A stretch of DNA of 9,844 bases from an uncultured Collinsella sp. (GCA_900543845.1 UQTD01000065.1:1-9844), one strand, 5' to 3'; counted from the stretch's first letter, positions 1-7,984 are shown. Made by a program: numbers and translations. The notes: generated from the sequence alone by a model not told the origin.

Positions 1-2564
1 GTGTGCGGTGCCGCCGGGGCGGTATCGCCACCGAGCGTGCCCGCCGGACGCGGTGCCGGGATCTCGCCCGTGCCGTGGCTAAAGACAAACTTGCCATCGG
101 CCACGTCGCACAGGACGGTATCGCCCTCGCCCCACTCGCCGGCCAGAAGCTCCTCGGACAGCGGGTCCTCGATGAGCTTTTGGATGGCACGGCGCAGCGG
201 ACGCGCACCGTTGGTGAGGTCGGTGCCCTCGGCCACGATCTTGTCATAGGCCGCAGCGGTGAGCTTGATGTTCATGCCGTTGGCAATCAAACGCTGACGC
301 AGGTCGTCCACCAGCAGGTGCGCGATCTTGGTGAGATTCTCGCCCGAGAGCTTCTGGAACACCACAATGTCGTCGATACGGTTGAGCAGCTCGGGGCGGA
401 ACAGGCGCTTGAGCTCGCCCATCGCGCGGCCGCGGATCTCACTCGACGTGAGGCCCTGCTCGCCGGTGGTGCCAAAGCCAACGCTCGCATCCTGCGCAAT
501 CTCGCGAGCGCCCACGTTGGACGTCATGATGATCACGGTGTTGCGGAAGTCGACCGTCTTGCCCTGGCTATCGGTCAGGCGGCCCTCCTCCAGCACCTGC
601 AGCAAGATGTTGAAGATATCGGGGTGCGCCTTCTCGATCTCGTCGAACAGCACGACCGAGTACGGGTGGCGACGAACGGCCTTGGTGAGCTGGCCGCCCT
701 CGTCGTGGCCAACGTAACCCGGAGGGCTACCGATGAGCTTGGAGACCTCGAACTCGCTACCGAACTCGGACATGTCGAAGCTGATGAGTGCATCCTTGCT
801 GCCAAAGAGGTACTCGGCGAGCGTCTTGGCGAGCTCGGTCTTGCCCGTGCCGGTGGGACCCAGGAAGATAAAGCTGCCGCCGGGGCGACGCGGGTCCTTG
901 AGGGGTGAGCGGCTGCGGCGCACGGCCTTGGCAACTGCCTCGACAGCCTCATCCTGACCGATGATGCGCGTCTTGAGCACGCTTTCGGCTTGCAGTAGGC
1001 GACGACTCTCGCTCTCGGTAAGCGAGGACACCGGCACGCCCGAAGTCACGGATACGATATCGGCGATCTGACTCACATCGATGGTGAGCGGACTGGCGTC
1101 GAGCTCGGCGGTCCAGGCAGCCTTGGCCTCGGCGAGCTCAATCTCGGCGGCCTTCTGCTGCTCGGTGATCTCGGCGGCCTTGTTCATGTCGTCGCTCTCA
1201 GTGGCCTCCTGCGCGGCAGCCTTGAGCTCCTCTATGCGATGCTCGGCCTCGCGCACCGGCTCGGGCGCGCGATTCGCGGCGATGCGAGCGCGGGCGCCGG
1301 CCTCGTCGATGAGGTCGATGGCCTTATCGGGCAGGAAGCGATCCTGGATGTAGCGGTTGGAAAGGTTCGCGGCAGCCTCGATAGCACCCTGCGTATAGCG
1401 CACATGGTGGTGTTCCTCGTAGCGCGGCTTGAGCGCGGTCAGGATCTTGACCGTGTCCTCGACGCTCGGCTCCTCGACATCGATGGTCTGGAAGCGACGC
1501 TCGAAGGCCGGGTCCTTGGTGAGGTACTTGCGGAATTCCTCGGCCGTGGTGGCGCCGATAATCTGGAAGGCACCGCGCGCGAGCACGGGCTTGAGCATGG
1601 AGCTCGCGTCGATGGAGCCCTCGGCAGAACCGGCACCGATGATAGTGTGCATCTCGTCGATAAACAGGATGACGTCGTCGGCTTCGGTGGCCTCCTGGAT
1701 CACGTTCTTGAGGCGCTCCTCAAACTCGCCGCGATACTTGGCACCCGCCACGAGGCCCGGCAGGTCGAGCGTCCAAATATTCTGGTTCATGAGGTTCTCG
1801 GGCACGTTGCCGGCTGCAATCTGCTGAGCCAGGCCCTCGACGATGGCCGTCTTGCCCACGCCGGGGTCGCCCAGAATGAGCGGGTTGTTCTTGGTGCGGC
1901 GCGAAAGAATTTCCATCATACGCTGGACTTCCTTTTCGCGACCAATTACAGGGTCGAGCTCGCCGTCGCGCGCCTTCTGCGTGAGGTTGGTCGCGAACTG
2001 CTTAAGCGTATCGGTGCCACTCCCCTTTTGCTGAGAGGCATCCGAGCCGCTAAAGAACGGCAGGCCCGCACCGGGACGACCAGCACCGGCGCCGGCGAGC
2101 GGACGCTTCTTGTCCTGGTCCTTGGCGGTGAGTTTCTCGATAGCCTTTTTGATGGAGGCGGACGACACACCCAGGCGCATGAGGATGTCCATGGCCATGC
2201 CGTTGCCCTCTTCGACGATGCCGATCAGCAAGTGCTCGGTCGACACGTAGGTCTGGTTGTTCTCACGCGCCACGCGGAACGAACGCTCCATCACGCTAAT
2301 GACGAGCGGCGTAAAGGCGAGCTTGGCCGCCTCGGTCTCCTCGCTGGGCTCGGGAACCGTGGTCTGGACCTCTTTGAGAGTATCCATGATGTCATCGTAG
2401 GAGATGTCGAGCGAACGCAGTGCCTCGGCGGCAATGCCCTCGTCCTCCTTGGCAAGCGCGAGCAGCAGGTGCTCGGTGCCCACCTTATTTGAATGAAGAT
2501 CGAGCGCCTCTTGCTTGGCCATGGACATGACCTTACGCGCACGATCGGTAAATCTATCTAACAT
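1..2564 (-). CDS. clpC: ATP-dependent Clp protease ATP-binding subunit ClpC (3' end outside the window)
   Basis: This is a cytosolic Hsp100 AAA+ unfoldase that delivers damaged or tagged proteins to ClpP. There are 854 codons in the window without a stop. The N-terminus (MLDRFTDRARKVMSMAKQEA) starts a double Clp-N domain (about 1-145). A Gly/Ala/Pro-rich linker (about 150-175) follows. AAA-1 has Walker A GDPGVGKT at 232-239 and Walker B acidic pair D303-E304. A UVR-like coiled middle segment lies around 435-475. AAA-2 has Walker A GPTGTGKT at 569-576 and Walker B D641-E642. A VGF motif at 695-697 matches the ClpP-docking loop, and a D2-small (ClpB_D2) domain closes the protein. The middle segment and VGF fit ClpC rather than ClpB. 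The start is ATG at 2564, preceded by AAGGAA (2571-2576) at 6-nt spacing. The last visible residues are a low-complexity Pro/Ala tail, so only a few codons are probably missing. I saw no CIRCE, CtsR or HAIR box upstream. Confidence 0.97.
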   Translation of the reverse strand, partial: MLDRFTDRARKVMSMAKQEALDLHSNKVGTEHLLLALAKEDEGIAAEALRSLDISYDDIMDTLKEVQTTVPEPSEETEAAKLAFTPLVISVMERSFRVARENNQTYVSTEHLLIGIVEEGNGMAMDILMRLGVSSASIKKAIEKLTAKDQDKKRPLAGAGAGRPGAGLPFFSGSDASQQKGSGTDTLKQFATNLTQKARDGELDPVIGREKEVQRMMEILSRRTKNNPLILGDPGVGKTAIVEGLAQQIAAGNVPENLMNQNIWTLDLPGLVAGAKYRGEFEERLKNVIQEATEADDVILFIDEMHTIIGAGSAEGSIDASSMLKPVLARGAFQIIGATTAEEFRKYLTKDPAFERRFQTIDVEEPSVEDTVKILTALKPRYEEHHHVRYTQGAIEAAANLSNRYIQDRFLPDKAIDLIDEAGARARIAANRAPEPVREAEHRIEELKAAAQEATESDDMNKAAEITEQQKAAEIELAEAKAAWTAELDASPLTIDVSQIADIVSVTSGVPVSSLTESESRRLLQAESVLKTRIIGQDEAVEAVAKAVRRSRSPLKDPRRPGGSFIFLGPTGTGKTELAKTLAEYLFGSKDALISFDMSEFGSEFEVSKLIGSPPGYVGHDEGGQLTKAVRRHPYSVVLFDEIEKAHPDIFNILLQVLEEGRLTDSQGKTVDFRNTVIIMTSNVGAREIAQDASVGFGTTGEQGLTSSEIRGRAMGELKRLFRPELLNRIDDIVVFQKLSGENLTKIAHLLVDDLRQRLIANGMNIKLTAAAYDKIVAEGTDLTNGARPLRRAIQKLIEDPLSEELLAGEWGEGDTVLCDVADGKFVFSHGTGEIPAPRPAGTLGGDTAPAAPH

Positions 2565-2595
2565 GCTCGTTTCCTTACATGAGTTCATCGAAATC

Positions 2596-2623
2596 AAAAC
2601 GCCCGCCCGTCGGCGGCGCTTTT
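2596..2623 (-). promoter_or_regulatory. Terminator-like GC hairpin in the clpC leader
   Basis: The sequence folds into a stem of about seven GC pairs with small bulges (CGCC/GGCG and GCC/GGC), flanked by AAAA and TTTT that extend the helix, with a loop of about 4 nt. It is followed on the minus strand by TTTTGATTT. The structure is nearly symmetric, so it would also resemble a terminator on the plus strand. It ends only about 32 nt before the clpC start codon. It could end the activase-TetR transcript, act as an attenuator in the clpC leader, or simply be read through. Confidence 0.5.
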
Positions 2624-2646
2624 GTCTCTTTACCCACAGGTCGTCT

Positions 2647-2675
2647 ATGTTAACAGCTGGAGGAATATCTATAAA
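2647..2675 (-). promoter_or_regulatory. Candidate clpC promoter (extended -10)
   Basis: Read on the minus strand, an extended -10 element, TG-T-TAACAT (hexamer at 2647-2652), lies 17 bp downstream of TTTATA (2670-2675), which matches 4 of 6 positions of a vegetative -35. Transcription would begin near 2640 and give a clpC leader of about 75 nt that contains the hairpin at 2596-2623. The assignment rests on motif matching alone. The gap of about 190 bp between the TetR gene and clpC agrees with clpC having its own promoter. Confidence 0.45.
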
Positions 2676-2703
2676 CCCGGCTCACATGAATGCAGGTTAT
2701 GAC

Positions 2704-2731
2704 CGCATCGCGGGACTCACCGCGCGATGCG
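2704..2731. repeat. Perfect 9-bp inverted repeat downstream of the TetR gene
   Basis: The arms CGCATCGCG (2704-2712) and CGCGATGCG (2723-2731) are exact complements around a 10-nt loop, 26 bp past the TetR stop codon. No T-run follows on either strand, so it is at best a weak or Rho-assisted terminator, or a processing site. The right arm is also part of a longer direct repeat shared with the end of the TetR gene (see 2711-2802). Confidence 0.55.
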
Positions 2732-2802
2732 CGACGGGCGCCCCGCAAGAGAAACCCTAGACGTCTTTCACCACGTCGGGACTCGTCGCACGCGATGCGC
2801 GA
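2711..2802. repeat. Imperfect direct repeat across the 3' end of the TetR gene
   Basis: Copy 1 (2711-2734) and copy 2 (2777-2802) share the block CGGGACTC at one end and the exact 12-bp block CGCGATGCGCGA at the other. The blocks are separated by 4 and 6 bp respectively. Copy 2 encodes the last part of the TetR protein (around the residues RASRATSP) and copy 1 lies just beyond the stop. The 12-bp blocks are 68 bp apart, which is not a multiple of three, so the second copy is out of frame. This looks like a small duplication that could have remodelled the end of the gene. Confidence 0.55.
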
Positions 2803-3446
2803 TAGGCATCGGCCTCCTTGGAGACGCGTTCGAGCAGCTCGGATGTATCGACGCCCTCGACTTGCGCGACCGTTTCAACCGTCTGCATGGCGACCGCCCT
2901 CAGGTACGCGCACGCGCTGTCCCCCAGCTGCTCGAGGTCTATCTCCTCGCCGCCCTCCCGGGCAAAGCCGACCGCCATCACAAAGCCCATGATGCCCGAG
3001 ACCAGAAAGCCCACCGCAAAGCTCGAATCTGCCTTGAGCTCTTCTCCGTCAGGGTGGACGATCTCTCTCACGCGGTCGATGATGATCGTATGGATGCCCT
3101 GCACGACCTGCTCGGCGGCACCCGCCCTCATGGTGATGACGATGCGCCGCAGCAGGCAGCGGACGTCGCGCCGGTCGAACGCCGAAAGGTCGCCCTCGCT
3201 CGAAAAATGCCAGAGGGCATCGGTGATAAGCTCGTTATCCTGCAGCAGCTGGGTCATGGCGATGGCGACGAGTTCATCGAAATCGTGAAAATAGTAGTAA
3301 AACGTTCCGCGATTGCACTGGGCGGCGCGGGTCACCTCGCCAACCGACAGCTCGAAGATGCTGTTGTTCTCGATGAGCTCCCAAAACGCCTCGATGATAC
3401 GGGTGCGCGCATCGGGCGCATCGGCGTCCTTACGCGGTCTCGCCAT
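2757..3446 (-). CDS. TetR/AcrR-family transcriptional regulator
   Basis: The 229-residue protein has the standard TetR layout. Its N-terminal DNA-binding domain carries the helix-turn-helix at about residues 34-53, with the signature LSVGEVTRAAQCNRGTFYYYF followed by H-DFDELV. The C-terminal ligand-binding and dimer domain is helical, with a hydrophobic stretch (SSFAVGFLVSGIMGFVMAVG) near residues 145-165; the ligand is not recognisable. I chose ATG at 3446 because GGTGAGG lies just upstream. A GTG at 3455 would add three residues but overlaps that ribosome binding site. The gene overlaps the last 17 bp of the activase gene, so the two are co-transcribed and probably translationally coupled. 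The palindrome at 7919-7939 in front of the activase is the obvious candidate operator, implying autoregulation of the operon. The family assignment is firm; target and ligand are inferred or unknown. Confidence 0.93.
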   Translation of the reverse strand: MARPRKDADAPDARTRIIEAFWELIENNSIFELSVGEVTRAAQCNRGTFYYYFHDFDELVAIAMTQLLQDNELITDALWHFSSEGDLSAFDRRDVRCLLRRIVITMRAGAAEQVVQGIHTIIIDRVREIVHPDGEELKADSSFAVGFLVSGIMGFVMAVGFAREGGEEIDLEQLGDSACAYLRAVAMQTVETVAQVEGVDTSELLERVSKEADAYRASRATSPDVVKDV

Positions 3447-6400
3447 GCGCCTCACCGCACCCCTGCGCCTTGGCGTTCATGATGAGCATCTGAAGACGGT
3501 TCTCCACGTTGGCGAAGCTCACGTCGGGATCGTAGTCGAGCGGCAGGAACTGCGCCGTGGGATACTGCTCCTTGAGCGCATGGATGAGCCCGCGCCCCAC
3601 GACATGGTTGGGCAGACACCCGAACGGCTGCAGGATCACGAAGTTGCGGCAGCCGCGCTTGGCGTGCTCGAGGATCTCCGCCGGAATCAGCACGCCCTCG
3701 CCCGCATCGAACGTATGGTGCAGGATCTTATCGCTCGCGCGCACGAGCTCGGGCATGCGCGTCGGCGGCTCGTAGAGCGGGCTCGACGCGCCCAGGCGGT
3801 CGCAACGGTCGTGCGCGAGCTCGAACAGGTTGTCCGCCGTGGCGTACCAGGCCTTTTCGGGCAGCGACAGGTCGACGTGGAACTCGCGCGACTGCGCATG
3901 CTTGTAGAAATAGGTCTTGCGGATCACGTCGGTCATGCGCGCCTCGATGACCTCGAGCCCGTTGTCCTCGAGGTAGCGCTCGATCTCGTGGTTGGCGCCG
4001 AGATGGAAATTGAGCAGGTACTCGCCCACGATGAGAACGGTCGGATGCGGGTTCGAGCGGTCGTACGGAACGGCGCCCATGATCGCAAGCGCGCGTTTGA
4101 AGCCCGTCGCCTGGCCTCTCAGCCCGGAGCGCTCCATGCCCTCGATAACCTCATCGAGCGCGCGGTCGAACGCAGCGTCCGCCGCGCCCTTCTCGAGCTC
4201 GTAGGGACGGATGCGCCTAAGCATGGCCTCGAGGGCATCGATCATGGGAAGACCGTAGGCGATCTGGATGCTCGGGCCAAGGCCGAGCTTGAAGCCCGGA
4301 TGCGCATTGTGGGCATCGACGTCGTCGTTGGTGAGCACCGGGACATAGTCGTATCCCGCGTCGTCGAGCGCGCGGCGCAGCAGGGGCATGTAGTGCGTCA
4401 GGCGGCAGTCGCCGATATACTTGCCAGTCACCACGGCGACGTCGTGCGGGTCGTACTTACCGCTCTCGAGTGCCGCGAGCGCCTCGCCGATCACGATTTG
4501 CGCGGGGAAGCAGATGTCGTTGTGCACATAGCGTTTGCCCAGGCGGATGGCATCCTCGCGCCCGATATCAAGGGCCTCGGCGCGCACGCCCTGATTGCGC
4601 ATCGCCGCGGTCATGAGCCTGCAGAACGCATGGGAGGTGTTGGGGACCAGCGCGATCTTGTCGTGCCGGTCGCGCTTGGTGTACTTGACCTTATACGGGT
4701 CGTCGAGCGGATGGACCGCGTGCACCCGGGCGCCCTCGGCACGCTCCTCCGCGCGACGACGGTTGACCGACTCGATAAACGAACGCACGCGAATGCCCAT
4801 GGGACCGGCGACGTCGCTCTCATCGAGCTTGATCATCATCGGAACCTTGGAGCCCATCTCGCCCATCATGCGCGCGATCTCGTCGGTGAGATACGCATCG
4901 TGGCCGCAGCCGAAGCTGCCCATCTGCACGAGCTCGAGCTCGGGCGTCGATGCGACGATGACCGCGCACGACAGCATGCGCGCATGGTAGTTGTTCACGA
5001 TGTCGATGCGGCTGTTGGAAAGGTCGACGTTGCAGACCCCCGGCACCGCATCGGGCGTCAGCACGGGGATGCCGCGCTCAGAGAAGAGCTTGGGCAGCCC
5101 GTGGTTGACCAGCGGGTCGTTGTGGTACGGGCGCGAAGCGATCACCACCGCGTAGCCGCCGTCCTCGCGCAGGTTCTCGAGCACCTGCCTGCCGCGCAGC
5201 TGCAGCTGGTTCTCAAACGTCTGCTGCGCGCGGTCCGCCTGCTCGGTCGCCTTGGCAACCAGGTCGGCATCGATATCGAAGGTCTCCTTGCACCACGCCT
5301 TGAGCTGGCGGTTTCGGTCGCCCTCGTCGTACCAGTGGAACAGCGGCGTATCGAACGGAACGCCGAAACGCTCCTCCGGGTTATCGGAATTGCGCATCAC
5401 GTAGGGGTATCCCTTTACGACGGCGCACATCCACTCGCTGGTAGAGGCGGTGTTTTCGGTGGGCACCGTCGTGATGATGGGCATGAAGATGCGGTCGACG
5501 CCGGCGTCGACGAGATTGCGGATGTGCCCGTGGACGAGCTTGGCCGGGAAGCACACGGTGTCGGATGTGACGTGCGCCAGACCGCGCTCGTACATCGCCT
5601 TGGTGCTGCGTCCCGAGACGCGCACCTTAAAGCCGAGCGTGCTGAAGAACGTCGACCAGAACGGCATGGTGTCCCAGAACTCGAGCACACGGGGAATGCC
5701 GATCGTGACATCGCGCCCCCCGCAGACGGGAACCGTGGGGCACGACTCGAACAGCAGCTTCTCGCGGTCGACAAAGAGATTGGGGGCAGCCGCGGTCCGG
5801 TCGCGCCCCGTGCCGGGTGCCTGTGCCTCGCAAGCACCCTGCGGACGCAGCTCCTCCGCCGCGGGAACCTCGCGCACGAGCTCATCCCATGAGATGGCGC
5901 CGCCGCGCGGGCAGCGATTGCCCGTGACGTAAAGCGAGCCGTCGCCAAATGCCACGACCGCGCGCTGGCAGCGGTTGTTGCACCGACGGCAGGTAACGCC
6001 GCCGAACTCGCGATGCTCGAAGCGCTCCACGGCATCGAGCCCGATAAACGACGTGCCGGCGTCGCCCTTGCGGCATTCCTCGCGCGCGAGCAGGGCGATA
6101 CCGATAGCGCCCATCAGCCCCGGGTGGGGCGCACGCGTGACGGGTTTGCCCAGATACTGCTCGAATGCGCGCAGCACCGCGTCGTTTCGGAACGTGCCGC
6201 CCTGGACGACGACTTTGTCGCCCAGACGGTTGAGATTTGAAACGCGAATGACCTTGGTGAACACGTTCTCGATAATCGAACGGCAGAGACCGGCCATGAT
6301 GTCGCCCGGACCCTTACCGCGCCGCTGCTCGGATACGACGCTGCTGTTCATGAACACCGTGCAGCGGCTGCCGAGAACGGCGGGGGCTTTGGACGAAAAT

Positions 6401-7869
6401 GCCTCGGTCGCGATATCCTCAACGGCTATTCCGAGGTTTTTGGCAAAACCCTCGAGGAACGAGCCGCAGCCCGCAGAGCACGCCTCGTTGACGACGATAT
6501 CGGTCAGCACGCCGTGGTTGAGCCAGATGGCCTTCATATCCTGTCCGCCGATGTCGAGCACGAAGGTCGCATCGGGAACGCATGCGCACGCGGCGCGGGC
6601 GTGCGCGACCGTCTCGACCGTATGGTAGTCGGCGTGGAACGCGCGCGCGAAAAGCTCCTCGCCGTATCCCGTGGTGCCCACGGCATCGATCGCAAGCGTG
6701 ACTCCCGCTGTCTCCCAGCGGTTCTTCAAGCTGACAAGACCCTGTTGGGCGACGTCGAGCGGTCTGCCGTTATTAGACGCGTAGAACGAATCGACAAGCT
6801 CACCCGCCTCATCGACCAGGGCGAACTTGGTCGTCGTGCTCCCCGAATCGATACCGAGCGCCACACGCACCATCTCTCCGAGCGCATACGTATCCGGACC
6901 CTTTGCCGGCGTCTCTTTGCCATGGCGTGCCGTAAAATCCGCCTGCTCGGCAGGTGTGGCAAAAAAGGGCTGGGCAAGACGTCCCTCCCCGCTTGCGGGC
7001 GCGACCGTCTCGAGCTTATCCAGCCGGACAAAAGCGTCGGGAAGGTCGATCGGTTGGGACGATGCGAACATGTCGGTCAGCGACAGGGCGGTACCGCGCG
7101 CGACCATGATCTGCGGATCGCGCGGGACGATAACCTGATCGTCCGATAGATTCAGTTGCTCCCGGAACACGCGGACCAGCGTGGGGTTGTAGGCGAGCGT
7201 ACCGCCCTCGAAGATTACCGGCGGCTCGATGTCGATACCCTGGGCCAGACCGCCGATCGTTTGGCGGGCGACCGCGTGAAGCGCCGAAAGCGCCAGGTCG
7301 GTGGTAGGAATGCCCTCGTTGAGCAGCGGCTGGATATCGGTCTTTGCGTACACGCCGCAGCGGCCCGAGACCTCGTGGACGGTCGTTCCCCGGCTTGCGA
7401 GCTGCTCGAACTCGCCCGATTCGGTGCCGACCCCCATGAGCTTTGCCATCTCGTCGATAAATGCACCGGTACCGCCTGCGCACGAGCCGTTCATGCGCAT
7501 GTCGGCAACCTCGATGTCTCCCTTATCGTTGGTGCGGAAGAAGATCATCTTGGCGTCTTGGCCGCCCAGCTCGATGGCGCAGCGCGTCTGCGGATAGAAC
7601 CTGCTGATCGCGAGCGCGTTGGCGACCACCTCCTGAACGTACGAGGCGCCCAGCGCGGTCGCGATATCGCGCGCACCCGAGCCGGTCACCGCAACGCGCA
7701 GCGACTCATGGGGAAAGCGCTCGGCGAGCTCGCCGAGCATGGCGCGCACGCTCGCTGTCTGACACGCCCCGTGGCGGCGATATCCCCACCACGCCTCGGT
7801 CATATCCTCGTGCATCGCGTAAACTTTGGTCGTCGTCGACCCTACGTCCAGTCCTACTAGCAACGCCAT
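3430..7869 (-). CDS. Giant fused 2-hydroxyacyl-CoA dehydratase activase (tandem BadF/HgdC ATPase, DUF2229, dehydratase-like tail)
   Basis: The 1479-residue protein belongs to the ATP-dependent activators of 2-hydroxyacyl-CoA dehydratases. These use ATP and a bridging [4Fe-4S] cluster to inject one high-energy electron into the dehydratase. Module 1 has the phosphate-binding motif GLDVGSTTTK (6-15), with C130 (SCAGGTG) and C171 (GRCGVYAK) matching the two cluster ligands of HgdC. Module 2 repeats this with GIDSGSTTTK (339-348), C464/C468 (ACSAGCG) and C503 (SRCTVF). A cysteine patch follows: C627, C630, C634, C653, C710, C716. A DUF2229 segment starts near 720 (IGIPRVLEFWDTMPFWSTFF). The dehydratase-like tail has C773 (DTVCFPAK), C988 (SFGCGHDA), C1120 (NDICFPAQ) and C1418 (PFGCLPNH). 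Start is ATG at 7869 with GGAG 4 nt upstream. It is the first gene of an operon with the TetR gene. No HgdA/HgdB-type dehydratase subunits lie in the window, so its client is unknown. Domain calls are firm; physiological role is inferred. Confidence 0.93.
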   Translation of the reverse strand: MALLVGLDVGSTTTKVYAMHEDMTEAWWGYRRHGACQTASVRAMLGELAERFPHESLRVAVTGSGARDIATALGASYVQEVVANALAISRFYPQTRCAIELGGQDAKMIFFRTNDKGDIEVADMRMNGSCAGGTGAFIDEMAKLMGVGTESGEFEQLASRGTTVHEVSGRCGVYAKTDIQPLLNEGIPTTDLALSALHAVARQTIGGLAQGIDIEPPVIFEGGTLAYNPTLVRVFREQLNLSDDQVIVPRDPQIMVARGTALSLTDMFASSQPIDLPDAFVRLDKLETVAPASGEGRLAQPFFATPAEQADFTARHGKETPAKGPDTYALGEMVRVALGIDSGSTTTKFALVDEAGELVDSFYASNNGRPLDVAQQGLVSLKNRWETAGVTLAIDAVGTTGYGEELFARAFHADYHTVETVAHARAACACVPDATFVLDIGGQDMKAIWLNHGVLTDIVVNEACSAGCGSFLEGFAKNLGIAVEDIATEAFSSKAPAVLGSRCTVFMNSSVVSEQRRGKGPGDIMAGLCRSIIENVFTKVIRVSNLNRLGDKVVVQGGTFRNDAVLRAFEQYLGKPVTRAPHPGLMGAIGIALLAREECRKGDAGTSFIGLDAVERFEHREFGGVTCRRCNNRCQRAVVAFGDGSLYVTGNRCPRGGAISWDELVREVPAAEELRPQGACEAQAPGTGRDRTAAAPNLFVDREKLLFESCPTVPVCGGRDVTIGIPRVLEFWDTMPFWSTFFSTLGFKVRVSGRSTKAMYERGLAHVTSDTVCFPAKLVHGHIRNLVDAGVDRIFMPIITTVPTENTASTSEWMCAVVKGYPYVMRNSDNPEERFGVPFDTPLFHWYDEGDRNRQLKAWCKETFDIDADLVAKATEQADRAQQTFENQLQLRGRQVLENLREDGGYAVVIASRPYHNDPLVNHGLPKLFSERGIPVLTPDAVPGVCNVDLSNSRIDIVNNYHARMLSCAVIVASTPELELVQMGSFGCGHDAYLTDEIARMMGEMGSKVPMMIKLDESDVAGPMGIRVRSFIESVNRRRAEERAEGARVHAVHPLDDPYKVKYTKRDRHDKIALVPNTSHAFCRLMTAAMRNQGVRAEALDIGREDAIRLGKRYVHNDICFPAQIVIGEALAALESGKYDPHDVAVVTGKYIGDCRLTHYMPLLRRALDDAGYDYVPVLTNDDVDAHNAHPGFKLGLGPSIQIAYGLPMIDALEAMLRRIRPYELEKGAADAAFDRALDEVIEGMERSGLRGQATGFKRALAIMGAVPYDRSNPHPTVLIVGEYLLNFHLGANHEIERYLEDNGLEVIEARMTDVIRKTYFYKHAQSREFHVDLSLPEKAWYATADNLFELAHDRCDRLGASSPLYEPPTRMPELVRASDKILHHTFDAGEGVLIPAEILEHAKRGCRNFVILQPFGCLPNHVVGRGLIHALKEQYPTAQFLPLDYDPDVSFANVENRLQMLIMNAKAQGCGEAHGETA

Positions 7870-7901
7870 AATGCTCCGTCTCTCGCATTTTTCCTGCTAG
7901 A

Positions 7902-7930
7902 GATATACCACTCCACGTAATACAACAGAC
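7902..7930 (-). promoter_or_regulatory. Candidate promoter of the activase-TetR operon
   Basis: On the minus strand an extended -10, TG-G-TATATC (hexamer at 7902-7907), lies 33 bp upstream of the activase ATG. No good -35 is present at 16-18 bp spacing (GTCTGT or TCTGTT at best), which is common for extended -10 promoters. The -35 position falls inside the palindrome 7919-7939, so a protein bound there would block RNA polymerase. Confidence 0.5.
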
Positions 7931-7939
7931 TGTTGTATT
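7919..7939. promoter_or_regulatory. 21-bp palindromic operator, probable TetR binding site
   Basis: The arms AATACAACAG (7919-7928) and CTGTTGTATT (7930-7939) are exact reverse complements around a single central A. Size, perfect symmetry and AT-rich half-sites fit a TetR-family dimer operator. It lies 50 bp upstream of the activase start and covers the -35 position of the candidate promoter, in the operon that encodes the only DNA-binding regulator in the window. Cognate binding by that TetR protein is inferred from position. Confidence 0.78.
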
Positions 7940-7950
7940 TAAACTCCGTA

Positions 7951-7984
7951 TAAAAAGCGGCTGCCGAAACGCTTCAGCAGCCGC
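7951..7984 (-). terminator. Intrinsic terminator of the DUF2798 transcript
   Basis: Read on the minus strand, arms GCGGCTGC (7977-7984) and GCAGCCGC (7957-7964) form a perfect 8-bp GC stem. After one mismatch, GAA pairs with TTC inside it, leaving a 4-nt loop. The stem is followed by TTTTTA. It lies about 165 nt past the DUF2798 stop codon and 12 bp beyond the operator palindrome, so it insulates the activase operon from upstream transcription. Confidence 0.85.

Noticed and set aside
1239..2492. 417-codon open frame on the plus strand
   Set aside because: It is the antisense shadow of clpC, whose minus-strand translation is unmistakable across the same bases.
2565..2756. Heat-shock operator upstream of clpC
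   Set aside because: I looked for CIRCE, tandem CtsR heptads and the HspR inverted repeat and found none; an 8-bp TGTTAACA palindrome (2648-2655) is too short to call an operator.
3313..5892. 859-codon open frame on the plus strand
   Set aside because: It lies wholly antisense to the activase; its His/Arg/Val/Glu-rich composition is the usual mirror of a GC-rich coding strand, and it has no domain.
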